Assembly (NCBI GenBank): GCA_025966315.1 | Contig: JAOPUZ010000044.1 | Span: 122,082-186,081, forward strand | Direction of reading: 5' to 3' | Origin: Frankiales bacterium | GTDB lineage: Bacteria > Actinomycetota > Actinomycetes > Mycobacteriales > Jatrophihabitantaceae | DNA: 64,000 nucleotides | Shown: positions 53,700-63,518 of the stretch, one piece after another | How positions within the stretch are numbered: position 1 is the first letter of the stretch | How the letters are laid out: each line of letters begins with the position of its first letter | The notes under the pieces: generated by a model | The model's input: only the letters and a program-made list of their open reading frames with translations | Told to the model about the DNA's origin: nothing | Database searches by the model: none | Position numbers and translations under genes: made by a program

Positions 53700-55952
53700 T
53701 CAGTTGATGCGCAGGTCGGTGCCGTGCGGCATGTCGTACTGCTTGGTCTGGGGTAGCGAGGAGATCGCCGACCAGAGCTGGCTCCATGCCGTGTGGTTGT
53801 TCATGCTCTCGCACGAGCCGGCGTGGCTGCAGGCCGCAACCTCGGTGAGCGGGCCGCCGAAGTACAGCTTGGCTCGATTGAGCTTGGTCCCGGTAAGTGA
53901 GATGTACTTCCACTGCAAGGGCATCGCGGTGAAGTAGATCTGCGGCAGGCTGGCGATCCGGGCCGGCGCGGCGCCACCGGCGAGCCACTGCAGGTCGGTC
54001 ATTTTCCAGCCGTTGTTGCAGCTGGATCCCCACGTGCTGGTCGAGCAGCCGTCGGCGGACCCGTTGAACACGAAGGTGGCTTTGGTCGCGGCCAGGTAGC
54101 CGGTGAGCCAGTTTCGCGATTCAGCAGCGCTGCCGCTGAAGCCAGGTTCGATGTCGTTGGCGCCGGCGATGGTGATGCCGGGATACCTCGCGGCGTAGCT
54201 GGACAGCGGGTTGACCACGTTGCTGGCCCACGATGCTCCGGCGGCCCGGCTGACGTCGATGTCGTTGTTGGTGCCGACCGCGATGGTGACCGGCGCATAA
54301 CCCTTCTGCCGGGATGCATAACCGTCGACGTAGGTCTTCAGAGCGGCAACCACGTTCGGATAGCTGACGAAACGGGAGGTGGCCGAGAGGATGGCGCCGT
54401 GGTCGTACTCATCCTGACCGCCGACCTGCAACAGGTTGAGGTAGCGGTGGCCGGAGGGATTGGCGGTGGCGTCGGCCGCACCCCGTGCGCGCATCGTTGC
54501 GGCGTTCGCGGTGGCGCTGTTGGTCAGGTCCCGCAGGTATCGACTCGTCGACGTCGGAGCCGGTGTGATCTGCGGCGGGATGGGGGACGGGACGATCCAC
54601 GCCGTCACCGCGGCTGTGCCGGCGCCCTTGGCGTTGATGGCCACCACCGTGAAGCGGTACCGAGTGCCGTTGCTCAATCCGGTGACCGTGGCCTGATTGA
54701 CCGTGCTGGCGACGGTGACTGAGCGGCCGCCGGGTGAGGCGGTCACCCGGTATCCGGTGATTGCGGCGCCACCGGTAAGGGTCGGCGGCGCCCAGCCGAC
54801 GATGCCCGCGCTGCTGCCGGGCCACGCTTGCACCGAGTTCGGCGCGCTCGGGGCAGTGGGGTGCGCTGCATACAGGTCCGCGCAGTTGGTGCTCTGGCCT
54901 GTCGCTGTGCCGGGTGCGACGTTGAGCAGCCGCAGGCAGACCAGGTGCTCGTTGGCATCAATCGTGAACGTGCTGTTGAAGCCGTGCATGGCTCCGTATC
55001 CCGGATGCACTCTGAGCAGATCCGGCCGCGACGACGCGGCGAGCACGGTGCTGGCGACCGTGACGGTCGGCAGCGTTGCCGTCAACCCGACGGTGACCGG
55101 GCGGGTGCTGTCCGGGTCGATTGCCCAGCCGGTCACCACGACCTGGTTGGTGGTGCCGATGCGGCGAATGGAATCCAGGTGGCCGTAGGGCGTATTCGAG
55201 ACCGCGACGGCCTTGCAGCCGACGGCCTTGGTCATTCCGATGCCGACGTTGATGCCGGCTACGCAGACATTGCGAGTGCCGGCGGCTGCCGGCATGGTGA
55301 CGTCGAAGCCGTGCTTGGTGCCGTAGCCGGGATGGGCCTTGGCCACCGCCGCTGACACCGGCAGGTTTGCGGTAACCGTCCTACCGGCCTGGTCGACGTA
55401 GATTGCGGTACGAATCGATGCGGTCGTGTTGGGATCCAACGTCCAACCGGTGATGTGCAGACCTGTCGGCACCCGGGTTACCCCGGTGATGGCGCCGATC
55501 GGGTTGTTGTTGATTGCGATACTTCGGCAACCGAGGTTGATGTTCTTGCCGGCGCCGACGTTGATCGCGTACACGCAGACGGAGTGCGTACCGGTGCTGA
55601 GTGGGGTTCGCAGCAGAAATCCGTGCGCGGCGCCGAATCCCTTGTGCAATCGGGCGACGTCGCTGCGGGATCGGCTCGCGGTGAGGGATCGGCCGGCGCC
55701 GTCGATGTAGATGTGCACCCGAATCGAGGCGTGGGTGTCGGGATCGAGCGCCCAGCCGTAGACCTGCAGTTGGCCGCCGACGAAGGCGACCGAGTCCAAC
55801 CGGCCGCCCGGGTTATGCGAGGCGGCAGCCGAGGCGGGCAGCGCCACGATCGTGAGCGTCGCGAGCAGAGCCGCGACCATGGCGGCGAGCAGAACGAGCC
55901 GACGTGGTCGTCGGTCCTGGCGCGCGGTGAAGCGCGGGCGGGGCTGAGGCAT
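53700..55952 (-). CDS. Secreted modular protein with three cysteine-containing repeats, fibronectin III and a C-terminal unknown domain
   Basis: In this 750-residue protein, residues 1-43 are a signal peptide (long basic lead, then LLAAMVAALLATLTIVALPA, cleavage after ASA). Three repeats of about 100 residues follow (about 48-147, 150-250 and 252-355). Each contains GWxLDP/GWAIDP and ends with a Cys...Gly-Cys pair. A fibronectin III module (about 370-460: APNSVQAWPGSSAGIVGWAP) leads to a 280-residue C-terminal domain (VAVGTNNDIDVS-like and AGANDIEPGFSGSAAESRNW) that I do not recognise but that resembles a glycosidase/SGNH-like barrel in its acidic motifs. It is probably a wall- or host-polysaccharide-binding enzyme. 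It lies next to a DUF4232 lipoprotein. Confidence 0.78.
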   Translation of the reverse strand: MPQPRPRFTARQDRRPRRLVLLAAMVAALLATLTIVALPASAAASHNPGGRLDSVAFVGGQLQVYGWALDPDTHASIRVHIYIDGAGRSLTASRSRSDVARLHKGFGAAHGFLLRTPLSTGTHSVCVYAINVGAGKNINLGCRSIAINNNPIGAITGVTRVPTGLHITGWTLDPNTTASIRTAIYVDQAGRTVTANLPVSAAVAKAHPGYGTKHGFDVTMPAAAGTRNVCVAGINVGIGMTKAVGCKAVAVSNTPYGHLDSIRRIGTTNQVVVTGWAIDPDSTRPVTVGLTATLPTVTVASTVLAASSRPDLLRVHPGYGAMHGFNSTFTIDANEHLVCLRLLNVAPGTATGQSTNCADLYAAHPTAPSAPNSVQAWPGSSAGIVGWAPPTLTGGAAITGYRVTASPGGRSVTVASTVNQATVTGLSNGTRYRFTVVAINAKGAGTAAVTAWIVPSPIPPQITPAPTSTSRYLRDLTNSATANAATMRARGAADATANPSGHRYLNLLQVGGQDEYDHGAILSATSRFVSYPNVVAALKTYVDGYASRQKGYAPVTIAVGTNNDIDVSRAAGASWASNVVNPLSSYAARYPGITIAGANDIEPGFSGSAAESRNWLTGYLAATKATFVFNGSADGCSTSTWGSSCNNGWKMTDLQWLAGGAAPARIASLPQIYFTAMPLQWKYISLTGTKLNRAKLYFGGPLTEVAACSHAGSCESMNNHTAWSQLWSAISSLPQTKQYDMPHGTDLRIN

Positions 55953-56253
55953 AGAGCTGATCCCGATTCGTCCGTCAGAGGGCGGGCTGCGGCGCGGCTC
56001 GGTGGCGACGTCCGTCGCTCACAGCCGATTCAATTGCTAGTCACATGCGTCACAACAGTCACACGGAACAGTAGATTGCGACACGCCGCTAATCACGATC
56101 CGTATAAAAATCGTTACCTGAAGTGATCGGCTTCTCATCGGGTGATCTGAGCGGCCAGAGCAAACTCAAGATCACAATCTGGGCTCGATGCGCACGGTGG
56201 CGCGCTTGCTCACCCGCGTCCGCCGATTCCCCGGTCGGCGGCCAACTGCGCGG
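55953..56253. other. Intergenic region upstream of the secreted protein gene
   Basis: No gene is seen in these 301 bases. An AT-rich part (about 56094-56120, with TATAAAAATCG) is a plausible promoter for the - strand gene starting at 55952. The 3' end of the hydrolase gene at 56254 borders it. Confidence 0.4.
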
Positions 56254-57546
56254 TCACGGTCGGCGATCGATCTGAAAGGCCTGGACGTGTAGCTGATCCC
56301 CGCCCAGGAACGGTGCCGCTGAACGCATCCAGTCGCGGAGGTCGGCGTTGTCGCTGCGGTCCACCAGTTCGGCGCCGGGCAGGTATGACTCCCGCAGATC
56401 GTGCCGGGCCAACGGGTGCCTGGTCAGCGTCGCGCGGTCCAGCTGATCGAAACGAGCGGTGATGACGTTCGGGCGGCTGACATTGTCCATCGCATCCAAT
56501 TCAGGGATCGGGTCGTTCACGGCTTCCAGAGCCAGTAGCCGGGTCGAGGCCGGGATTCCGATCTGCCCGATCGGTGCCCCCGCGGTCATCACATGGCTGA
56601 CCGGGTAGCCGGCGTGGGTCAGGCTCGCGGCCGAGCGAGCCGCGACCATGCCGCCCTGGCTGTGTCCGACCAGCATGATCGGCGTTCCGAGCGGCAATCC
56701 GCTCTGCCGGACTGCCTCCAGGACGCCTTGCTGGTACGTGTTCGGCCGGCCGCCGAGCAGCCGCAGATTGCTACCCAGATCGGCGACGTTCGGATCCAGG
56801 CCGCCGGGCAATCCCCAGTCCTTGGTGCCGGGCAGGTCGATGATGGCGCCGGTGATGCGGCCACCCTTCGCGACCGTGCGGATGTCGATGCCGCCGCCCG
56901 TGGTGGCCTGGTCGCGGCGCGCTAATCCGCGCAGCAGATCGGCGGTGCCGCGGGGCGGACTGCCCGTGATGGTCGGGGCACCGATGGGTTGGACCCGAGC
57001 CCGTCCCGGCCGATAGAGCTGCCCGAGGACCGACGACGTGAGCGGAACCGGGCCGATGACGTCTTCAGCCAGCGCGGCCAGCGCCGGGTCGCTGGCGTAC
57101 ACCCGCGCGGCCGCCAGGCCCGGGCTCTCGCGTCGTGCGGCGACCGCGCGTAACTCCTGCGTGGCCGTCATCGCCGCCGCCGGCAGTGCAATGAGAGCTC
57201 GACCGACCGGCCTCGTGGCCCGCCCCAGTTCGTCGGCGGCCCGGTAGCCCAGTACCGCTTCGCGCAGCGCAATCGCCAATAGCTCGCCGTCGGTGGCGCA
57301 CGACGCAGCCACCGCGAACGACACCGCGGCCAGCGCGGCGACCTGCGCGGCCCCAATCGGATCGAGGGCGGTGGCAGTAGCCAGCGCCACGGCGGCACCG
57401 GTCCGAGCGGCCAGTCCCACGGCCTCGGCCAGACCGAAACAGACGCCGTCCAGCTGGGTTGCGAGCTGCCCGAGCCGATCCAGGTCGACCGCGATCGTGC
57501 TGCCGTGCGACCCACCGGTGACCAGCAGTTCGTCCGCGATCACCAC
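56254..57546 (-). CDS. Alpha/beta-hydrolase-like protein with a WXG100-type N-terminal region
   Basis: In this 430-residue protein, residues 1-190 are Ala/Leu-rich helices. Residues about 215-425 contain the nucleophile elbow GHSQGG (about residues 290-295), after TYQQGVLEAVRQSGLPLGTP, as in lipase-like serine hydrolases. A possible catalytic His is in QLHVQAF near the end and a possible Asp is in EAVNDPIPELDAM. The gene overlaps the small helical gene upstream by 7 bp. Such pairs (a WXG100-like helical protein followed by a hydrolase) are typical of actinobacterial wall-associated or type VII-linked loci, but no secretion genes lie nearby. Confidence 0.8.
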   Translation of the reverse strand: MVIADELLVTGGSHGSTIAVDLDRLGQLATQLDGVCFGLAEAVGLAARTGAAVALATATALDPIGAAQVAALAAVSFAVAASCATDGELLAIALREAVLGYRAADELGRATRPVGRALIALPAAAMTATQELRAVAARRESPGLAAARVYASDPALAALAEDVIGPVPLTSSVLGQLYRPGRARVQPIGAPTITGSPPRGTADLLRGLARRDQATTGGGIDIRTVAKGGRITGAIIDLPGTKDWGLPGGLDPNVADLGSNLRLLGGRPNTYQQGVLEAVRQSGLPLGTPIMLVGHSQGGMVAARSAASLTHAGYPVSHVMTAGAPIGQIGIPASTRLLALEAVNDPIPELDAMDNVSRPNVITARFDQLDRATLTRHPLARHDLRESYLPGAELVDRSDNADLRDWMRSAAPFLGGDQLHVQAFQIDRRP

Positions 57547-57917
57547 AACCTGCCCAGTGATCCGGCCAGTGACCCGGCCGGCGGCCCGCCGTGAATGGCC
57601 CCGCGAGCCAGACCGCCGGCCGCCCGCGACAGCTGCTCGAGCTCTCGGCGGCGTACTGCCACTTGATGCTCGTGCCGCTCCAGCGCATCGGCCAAGCCGC
57701 GCAGCTGATGGCTCACTGAGCCGGCATCGCTGACCCAGTGACCCAGACGGCTCAGGGCCAGCTCACCGGCGGCCGATCGCCAGCCCAGAGTGGCGGTGTT
57801 GTTAGCGAGTAATAAACGTCGGCGATCCAGCTCGGTCGATAGTCGGTACAGGCTTGTTGTCACACTCGTCGGGTTCGTCCACACCCCGATGATGCTGCTG
57901 AGCGAAGGCCGGTACAT
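57540..57917 (-). CDS. WXG100-like helical protein
   Basis: The 125-residue product has a helix, a turn motif GWRSAAGELA (about residues 45-54) resembling the WXG hairpin, and a second helix ending in QVAVRRRELEQLSRAAGG. This matches the layout of WXG100-like toxin partners. It begins the operon with the overlapping hydrolase gene. No YxxxD/E export motif is visible. The two genes could form a toxin-chaperone or substrate pair; this is inference. Confidence 0.6.
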   Translation of the reverse strand: MYRPSLSSIIGVWTNPTSVTTSLYRLSTELDRRRLLLANNTATLGWRSAAGELALSRLGHWVSDAGSVSHQLRGLADALERHEHQVAVRRRELEQLSRAAGGLARGAIHGGPPAGSLAGSLGRLW

Positions 57918-58182
57918 GTGCCCTGGCCATGAATCTGTGGACGACGAGCCGAGTTGTGGATGACTACGTCAACGCCCAGCCCCAACCCGGCTCCGCCCTG
58001 GACCGATCGGTCGTCACGGTTTGGTCGCGCGCTCATGCGCGATACAGCGCTTGCCCCGTGGTTGAATTGAGCCGTTGCGAATGACACGAGTGCAATTCCC
58101 GTCGCCGACGCTCGCGCGATGTGTGGATTGCCCCGTATCGGCGCACGGCGTAGCTCGCGAAGTCTGACATTTCGGAGGCACC

Positions 58183-58497
58183 ATGGAATCCGCGCACCCC
58201 GCCGCGAGCGGTGCTGCGGCAGGCGAGTCGATCGCTGCCGACCCAGCTGGTTTGGCTCGCCGCGATCGCGAGATCCTCGCTTTCGAACGCCAGTGGTGGA
58301 AGTACGCCGGCGCGAAAGAACAAGCCATTCGCGAACTGTTCGATATGTCAGCTACGCGCTATTACCAGGTGCTCAACAACTTGATCGACACGTCAGAGGC
58401 GCTGGCTGCGGACCCTATGCTGGTCAAGCGGCTGCGACGACTTCGAGCGAGCCGCCAGCGGCAGCGCTCGGCTCGCCGGCTGGGCATCGAGGTCTAA
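58183..58497 (+). CDS. DUF3263 family protein
   Basis: The 104-residue product has GGAGG upstream. Residues 26-100 (REILAFERQWWKYAGAKEQA then IRELFDMSATRYYQVLNNLI) are the helical DUF3263 domain, almost exclusive to actinobacteria, with an HTH-like ATRYYQVLNNLID helix pair. It may bind DNA. It is followed after 10 bp by a LytR_C protein, a conserved pairing in this phylum. Confidence 0.88.
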   Translation: MESAHPAASGAAAGESIAADPAGLARRDREILAFERQWWKYAGAKEQAIRELFDMSATRYYQVLNNLIDTSEALAADPMLVKRLRRLRASRQRQRSARRLGIEV

Positions 58498-58507
58498 ACG
58501 ACACTTT

Positions 58508-59086
58508 ATGGTTCACACTGCGCCGCCTTCTCCTGGCCGAAGGCGCTACGAACATGCCCTTGGTGCGACGTTGGTGCTTGCGGGGATCGCGCTGGTCGTC
58601 ATCGCCGTGATCGCGTTGCACCATCCCAAAGGTGCCCAGGCGCCGCGGGCGACCGTCGCGGCCAACGCGACCGATCCCGAGGATTCACCGCAACCCAGCG
58701 GTACCACCAGAGCGGCCACCAGCCCGAAGACGACGAAGTCCGCGCCCACCACGTCGGCCGCCCCCACCAGCCCGAGCAGCACACCGACCGCGACAACCCA
58801 GACGGCTCATCCGTCCGTACTGGTGTTGAACAACACCTCCGATACCGCGATGACCCAGCTCGCCATCAGCCGGTTCAAGGCCAAGGGCTGGCCGGCCACG
58901 GACGGGGGCAGCTTCGACGGGGCCATCCTGACGCCGGCGGTTTATTACGACCCCGATGTCAGCGGCGCCGAGTCGGCGGCGACCGAGCTGTCCAAGGAGT
59001 TCCCGGCCATCTCTCGGGTCCGCGAGGAGTTCTCCGGTTTGCCCGCCGCCCCGATCATCGTCATCCTCAACGAGGACTACAGTTAG
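58508..59086 (+). CDS. LytR_C domain membrane protein
   Basis: In this 192-residue protein, a single N-terminal helix (about 15-36) anchors a Pro/Thr/Ser-rich linker (about 45-98). A C-terminal LytR_C domain follows (about 100-190: VLVLNNTSDTAMTQLAISRF; ILTPAVYYDPDVSGAESAAT). LytR_C domains are found in wall-associated proteins linked to LytR-CpsA-Psr ligases. The short gap to DUF3263 indicates a common operon. Confidence 0.85.
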   Translation: MVHTAPPSPGRRRYEHALGATLVLAGIALVVIAVIALHHPKGAQAPRATVAANATDPEDSPQPSGTTRAATSPKTTKSAPTTSAAPTSPSSTPTATTQTAHPSVLVLNNTSDTAMTQLAISRFKAKGWPATDGGSFDGAILTPAVYYDPDVSGAESAATELSKEFPAISRVREEFSGLPAAPIIVILNEDYS

Positions 59087-59124
59087 CCGAACAACGTTGA
59101 TCAGCTGATGCTGACGACTGCATA

Positions 59125-59261
59125 TCTCATCCAGAGGGGCAGAGGGACCGGCCCGGTGAAGCCCCGGCAACCACCGCATCACGCTTTCGGGCGCGCCGCG
59201 GGGTAGGTGCCAACTCCGGCCTGATGATCCGACCACGTGGTCGGGCGCAGGGAAGATGAGG
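59125..59261 (+). promoter_or_regulatory. SAM-I (S-box) riboswitch upstream of thrC
   Basis: The leader shows the S-box core in order: CTCATCCAGAGGGGC, then AGGGACCGGCCCGGTGAAGC, CCCGGCAACC, AGGTGCCAACTCC and, at the 3' end, GAAGATGAG. P1 pairs CTCATC (59126-59131) with GATGAG (59255-59260). P1 ends at the purine-rich GGAGAAAGG (59259-59268) that supplies the ribosome-binding site for the ATG at 59277. S-adenosylmethionine would stabilise P1, so control of initiation or nearby termination of threonine synthase is expected. Confidence 0.92.
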
Positions 59262-59276
59262 AGAAAGGCCTTCATC

Positions 59277-60554
59277 ATGACTGCTGTTGTTAATCGCGCC
59301 TCCGGCACCGTCCCGGCATCGCCTGCCGCGGCCCTGGTCTGTCGAAACTGCGGCGCCAACTATCCGCTCGGTCCGCAGCATGCTTGCTTCGAATGCTTCG
59401 GCCCCCTGGAGATCGGCTACGACGCCGCCCGGCTGGCCTCGGTCACCCGGGCTGGCATCGAAGCCGGTCCAAACTCGATCTGGCGCTATTCGGGGCTGTT
59501 GCCCGCCGGTCAGGATCCGAGCACCCGCGTCGACTCCGGTACCGGGATGACGCCTCTGATCCGGGCCGACGAGCTCGGCGCGCGCTTGGGATTCACCGCC
59601 CCCCTGTGGGTGAAGGACGATTCCGCGAATCCGACCCACTCCTTCAAGGACCGCGTGGTGTCCGTGGCCATCACGGCCGCCCGCGAACTCGGCTTCACCC
59701 GAATCGCGTGTGCGTCCACCGGCAACCTGGCCAATTCGGTGGCCGCCCATGCCGCCCGGATCGGGATGGACTCGATCGTCTTCATTCCCTCTGATCTGGA
59801 GAGCGCCAAAGTCACGCAAACCGCGGTGTACGGTGGCACGCTGGTCGCCGTCGAGGGTTCTTACGATGACGTCAACCGGCTGTGCAGCGAACTGTCCGAG
59901 ACGGATGAATTCGAGCGCACCGCCTTCGTCAATGTGAATGTGCGGCCCTATTACGCCGAGGGATCAAAGACGCTGGGCTTCGAGGTCGCCGAGCAGCTCG
60001 GTTGGCGTCTGCCGCAACAGGTCGTCGCTCCGATGGCATCGGGCTCACTGCTCACGAAGGTCAACAAGGCTTTCAAAGAGATGGTGTCGATAGGTCTGGT
60101 AGAAGCTTCGGACTATCGCGTCTACGGTGCTCAGTCGGCTGGCTGTTCACCGATTGCGACCGCATTCGTGAATGGCACGGACACGGTCGTACCGGTAAAG
60201 CCCACGGGTATCGCCAAGTCGCTGAATATCGGCAACCCCGCGGATGGTCCTTACGCGCTGGACGCGGTCCGCTCGACCGGGGGAGCCATGGCCTTCGTCG
60301 ACGATGAGCAGATCCGAGCGGGCATTCAATTGCTGGCCGAAACGACCGGTGTCTTCGCCGAGACCGCGGGCGGCGTGACCACGGCGGTCCTGCAGAAGCT
60401 GGTCGAGTCGGGGCAGCTGGACACCAGTCGCGAGACCGTCATCTACAACACTGGCGACGGACTGAAGACGATCGATGCGGTGTCTGACCGGGTCAGCCCC
60501 ACGGCCGTCATCCCGCCGACGGTGAAGGGCATGCGCGCCGCCGGCCTGCTCTGA
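59277..60554 (+). CDS. thrC: Threonine synthase
   Basis: I start at ATG 59277, giving 425 residues. The N-terminus has a zinc-ribbon-like CRNCGANYPLGPQHACFECF. The PLP lysine is in NPTHSFKDRVVSVAI (about 115-129). The phosphate-binding ASTGNLANSVAAHAA and the glycine loop near the C-terminus (YNTGDGLKTID) are intact. The enzyme converts O-phosphohomoserine to threonine. It lies downstream of a SAM-I riboswitch, so SAM level would balance threonine against methionine at their branch point. No other thr gene is in the window. Confidence 0.95.
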   Translation: MTAVVNRASGTVPASPAAALVCRNCGANYPLGPQHACFECFGPLEIGYDAARLASVTRAGIEAGPNSIWRYSGLLPAGQDPSTRVDSGTGMTPLIRADELGARLGFTAPLWVKDDSANPTHSFKDRVVSVAITAARELGFTRIACASTGNLANSVAAHAARIGMDSIVFIPSDLESAKVTQTAVYGGTLVAVEGSYDDVNRLCSELSETDEFERTAFVNVNVRPYYAEGSKTLGFEVAEQLGWRLPQQVVAPMASGSLLTKVNKAFKEMVSIGLVEASDYRVYGAQSAGCSPIATAFVNGTDTVVPVKPTGIAKSLNIGNPADGPYALDAVRSTGGAMAFVDDEQIRAGIQLLAETTGVFAETAGGVTTAVLQKLVESGQLDTSRETVIYNTGDGLKTIDAVSDRVSPTAVIPPTVKGMRAAGLL

Positions 60555-60870
60555 GCCGTTAGTCGCTATTCATTCGCCTTTGCCCGCATCCGTGATGAAT
60601 CTGGCGGGCCGAAAGAATGCCACCCGTCCCTAACGTCGTTTGTTAAATGACGCTTCGGTCTTTTAGTTATAAAGATGTTGCCGAGCGTGGTAGTGCTGCC
60701 GTGTAACTTTCGCGTTGGTCGTAGTACCCAAGCGTTTCGCATAACGAAGGACCACGGTGGCAATGCATTGGGCCAACGTGCACTGAAGTTGATCGGGACG
60801 AGGACGAAGACCCCGGCGACACGAGGTGTGTAGCTCGGATGGGCCCTTAGGGGATTAGCAAGGAGCGCAC
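60555..60870 (+). promoter_or_regulatory. Long untranslated leader/promoter region of the cold-shock gene
   Basis: The 316-bp gap holds no gene. It has an AT-rich centre (60641-60680, with TATAAA at 60668-60673 as a possible -10) but no clear -35 at normal spacing. A long leader is usual for cold-shock genes, where RNA structure tunes translation at low temperature; AAGGAG lies 5 bp before the start. No terminator of thrC was identified by eye. Confidence 0.4.
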
Positions 60871-61074
60871 GTGGCACAGGGCACCGTGAAGTGGTTCAAC
60901 AATGAAAAGGGCTACGGCTTTATTGCGGTAGACGGCGGCCAGGACGTTTTCGTCCACTACAGCGCGATCCAGTCCGATGGCTATCGTTCACTCGACGAGG
61001 GCCAGCGGGTTGAATTCGAAGTGGCGCAGGGTCCGAAGGGACCGCAGGCGGACGGCGTACACGTCGTCAGCTGA
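60871..61074 (+). CDS. Cold-shock domain protein (CspA family)
   Basis: This 67-residue OB-fold protein starts at GTG with AAGGAG 5 bp upstream. RNP1-type KGYGFIAV and RNP2-type VFVHYSAI are intact. It is expected to bind single-stranded RNA and melt structure. A strong hairpin follows at 61096, so it is probably transcribed alone from the long leader. Confidence 0.95.
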   Translation: MAQGTVKWFNNEKGYGFIAVDGGQDVFVHYSAIQSDGYRSLDEGQRVEFEVAQGPKGPQADGVHVVS

Positions 61075-61095
61075 ACAAGCCCATCCGGGCAGATT

Positions 61096-61136
61096 CTGGG
61101 AGTGATGTCGCCGGTTGCCGACGACGTCACTCCCAG
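61096..61136 (+). terminator. Stem-loop terminator after the cold-shock gene
   Basis: A 15-bp stem (61096-61110 with 61122-61136, one G-U wobble) closes an 11-base loop, 22 bp after the stop codon. There is no T-tract, which is frequent for actinobacterial terminators. Confidence 0.7.
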
Positions 61137-61212
61137 CTGCGCGTGGTCAGGGGAATTCCGCGATGCGGATCGGACGTTCACCGTGCAAAGACGGTGAACG
61201 GAAGGACAGCCC

Positions 61213-61578
61213 GTGGACGGCATGACCAACTCGAGCCAGGGTCCGCAAGGGTCGCTCGGCCGGTTCGGGGCAATCCTGCAGCTGACCGCGAAAGCGGGTC
61301 AGCGCGATGAGCTGCTGCGCATTCTCACCAACTACGCCAACACTCTCGACGGCGAGCCGGGCACCCTGCTCTATACCGTTGCCGCCGATCCGAACGCCCC
61401 AGAGGACGTCTTTCTCTGGGAAGAATTCGCCGACGCCGAGGCGCTGCAGGCGCATTTCGACCACGACTTCTTCAAGGCGCTCCAGCTGGAACTGGCCGAT
61501 CTGCTGGCCGAGCCGGCTGGTGCGCGACCCCTCGTTCCGGTGGTTCGCCGCGTTAACCCAGGCGTCATCGCCGAGTGA
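61213..61578 (+). CDS. Antibiotic biosynthesis monooxygenase (ABM) superfamily protein
   Basis: GTG 61213, with GGAAGGA 6 bp upstream, gives 121 residues. RFGAILQLTAKAGQRDELLR then ILTNYANTLDGEPGTLLYTV and EDVFLWEEFADAEALQAHFD is the ferredoxin-like ABM fold, which dimerises. Members act as quinol monooxygenases, heme-degrading enzymes or unknown binders. It lies between the cold-shock gene and the groEL CIRCE elements on the same strand. Confidence 0.87.
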   Translation: MDGMTNSSQGPQGSLGRFGAILQLTAKAGQRDELLRILTNYANTLDGEPGTLLYTVAADPNAPEDVFLWEEFADAEALQAHFDHDFFKALQLELADLLAEPAGARPLVPVVRRVNPGVIAE

Positions 61579-61631
61579 TCGAGCCTCCGCTCGAGCCAGG
61601 CGATGCCGGGCCGCTGGGCGGCTACCGCAAC

Positions 61632-61658
61632 CTTGCACTCTCCGTGGCCGAGTGCTAA
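61632..61658. promoter_or_regulatory. CIRCE operator, copy 1 (HrcA site)
   Basis: CTTGCACTC and GAGTGCTAA flank 9 bases. The consensus is TTAGCACTC-N9-GAGTGCTAA; the left half has two mismatches and the right half is perfect. It lies upstream of groEL. Confidence 0.85.
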
Positions 61659-61665
61659 ACCTGAC

Positions 61666-61692
61666 TTAGCACTCGGCTAGGCTGAGTGCCAG
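61666..61692. promoter_or_regulatory. CIRCE operator, copy 2 (HrcA site)
   Basis: TTAGCACTC and GAGTGCCAG flank 9 bases. The left half is perfect and the right half has two mismatches. It starts 8 bp after copy 1, so two HrcA dimers could bind side by side. groEL begins 107 bp downstream. Confidence 0.88.
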
Positions 61693-61781
61693 CCGAATGC
61701 CGATGAGGTGCCCTGCCGAAATGGGTGCCGTCCGTCGCGGGCATCGCACTCGGTCGAAGCAGAGCTAAGTCAGTTCCCTGA

Positions 61782-63446
<1,665 letters not shown>

Positions 63447-63460
63447 CCCGTCCCTGCGTC

Positions 63461-63511
63461 CCTTCCGTCGCGGCGGTTACTGTAAGCAGTTCAGTAACTT
63501 GTGACGGAAGG
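63461..63511 (+). other. Nested inverted repeat between groEL and the thioesterase gene
   Basis: CCTTCCGTCGC (63461-63471) pairs with GTGACGGAAGG (63501-63511, one G-U). Inside it GTTACTG (63476-63482) pairs with CAGTAAC (63492-63498). The outer 3' arm contains the GGAAGG Shine-Dalgarno sequence for ATG 63519. It may be a groEL terminator, a structure that hides the ribosome-binding site, or a protein operator. Confidence 0.65.
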
Positions 63512-63518
63512 TATGCAG

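Noticed and set aside
59125..59261. SAM-IV riboswitch or ribosomal leader alternative
   Set aside because: The order and sequence of core segments match the SAM-I (S-box) type, including the flanking CTCATC/GATGAG P1.
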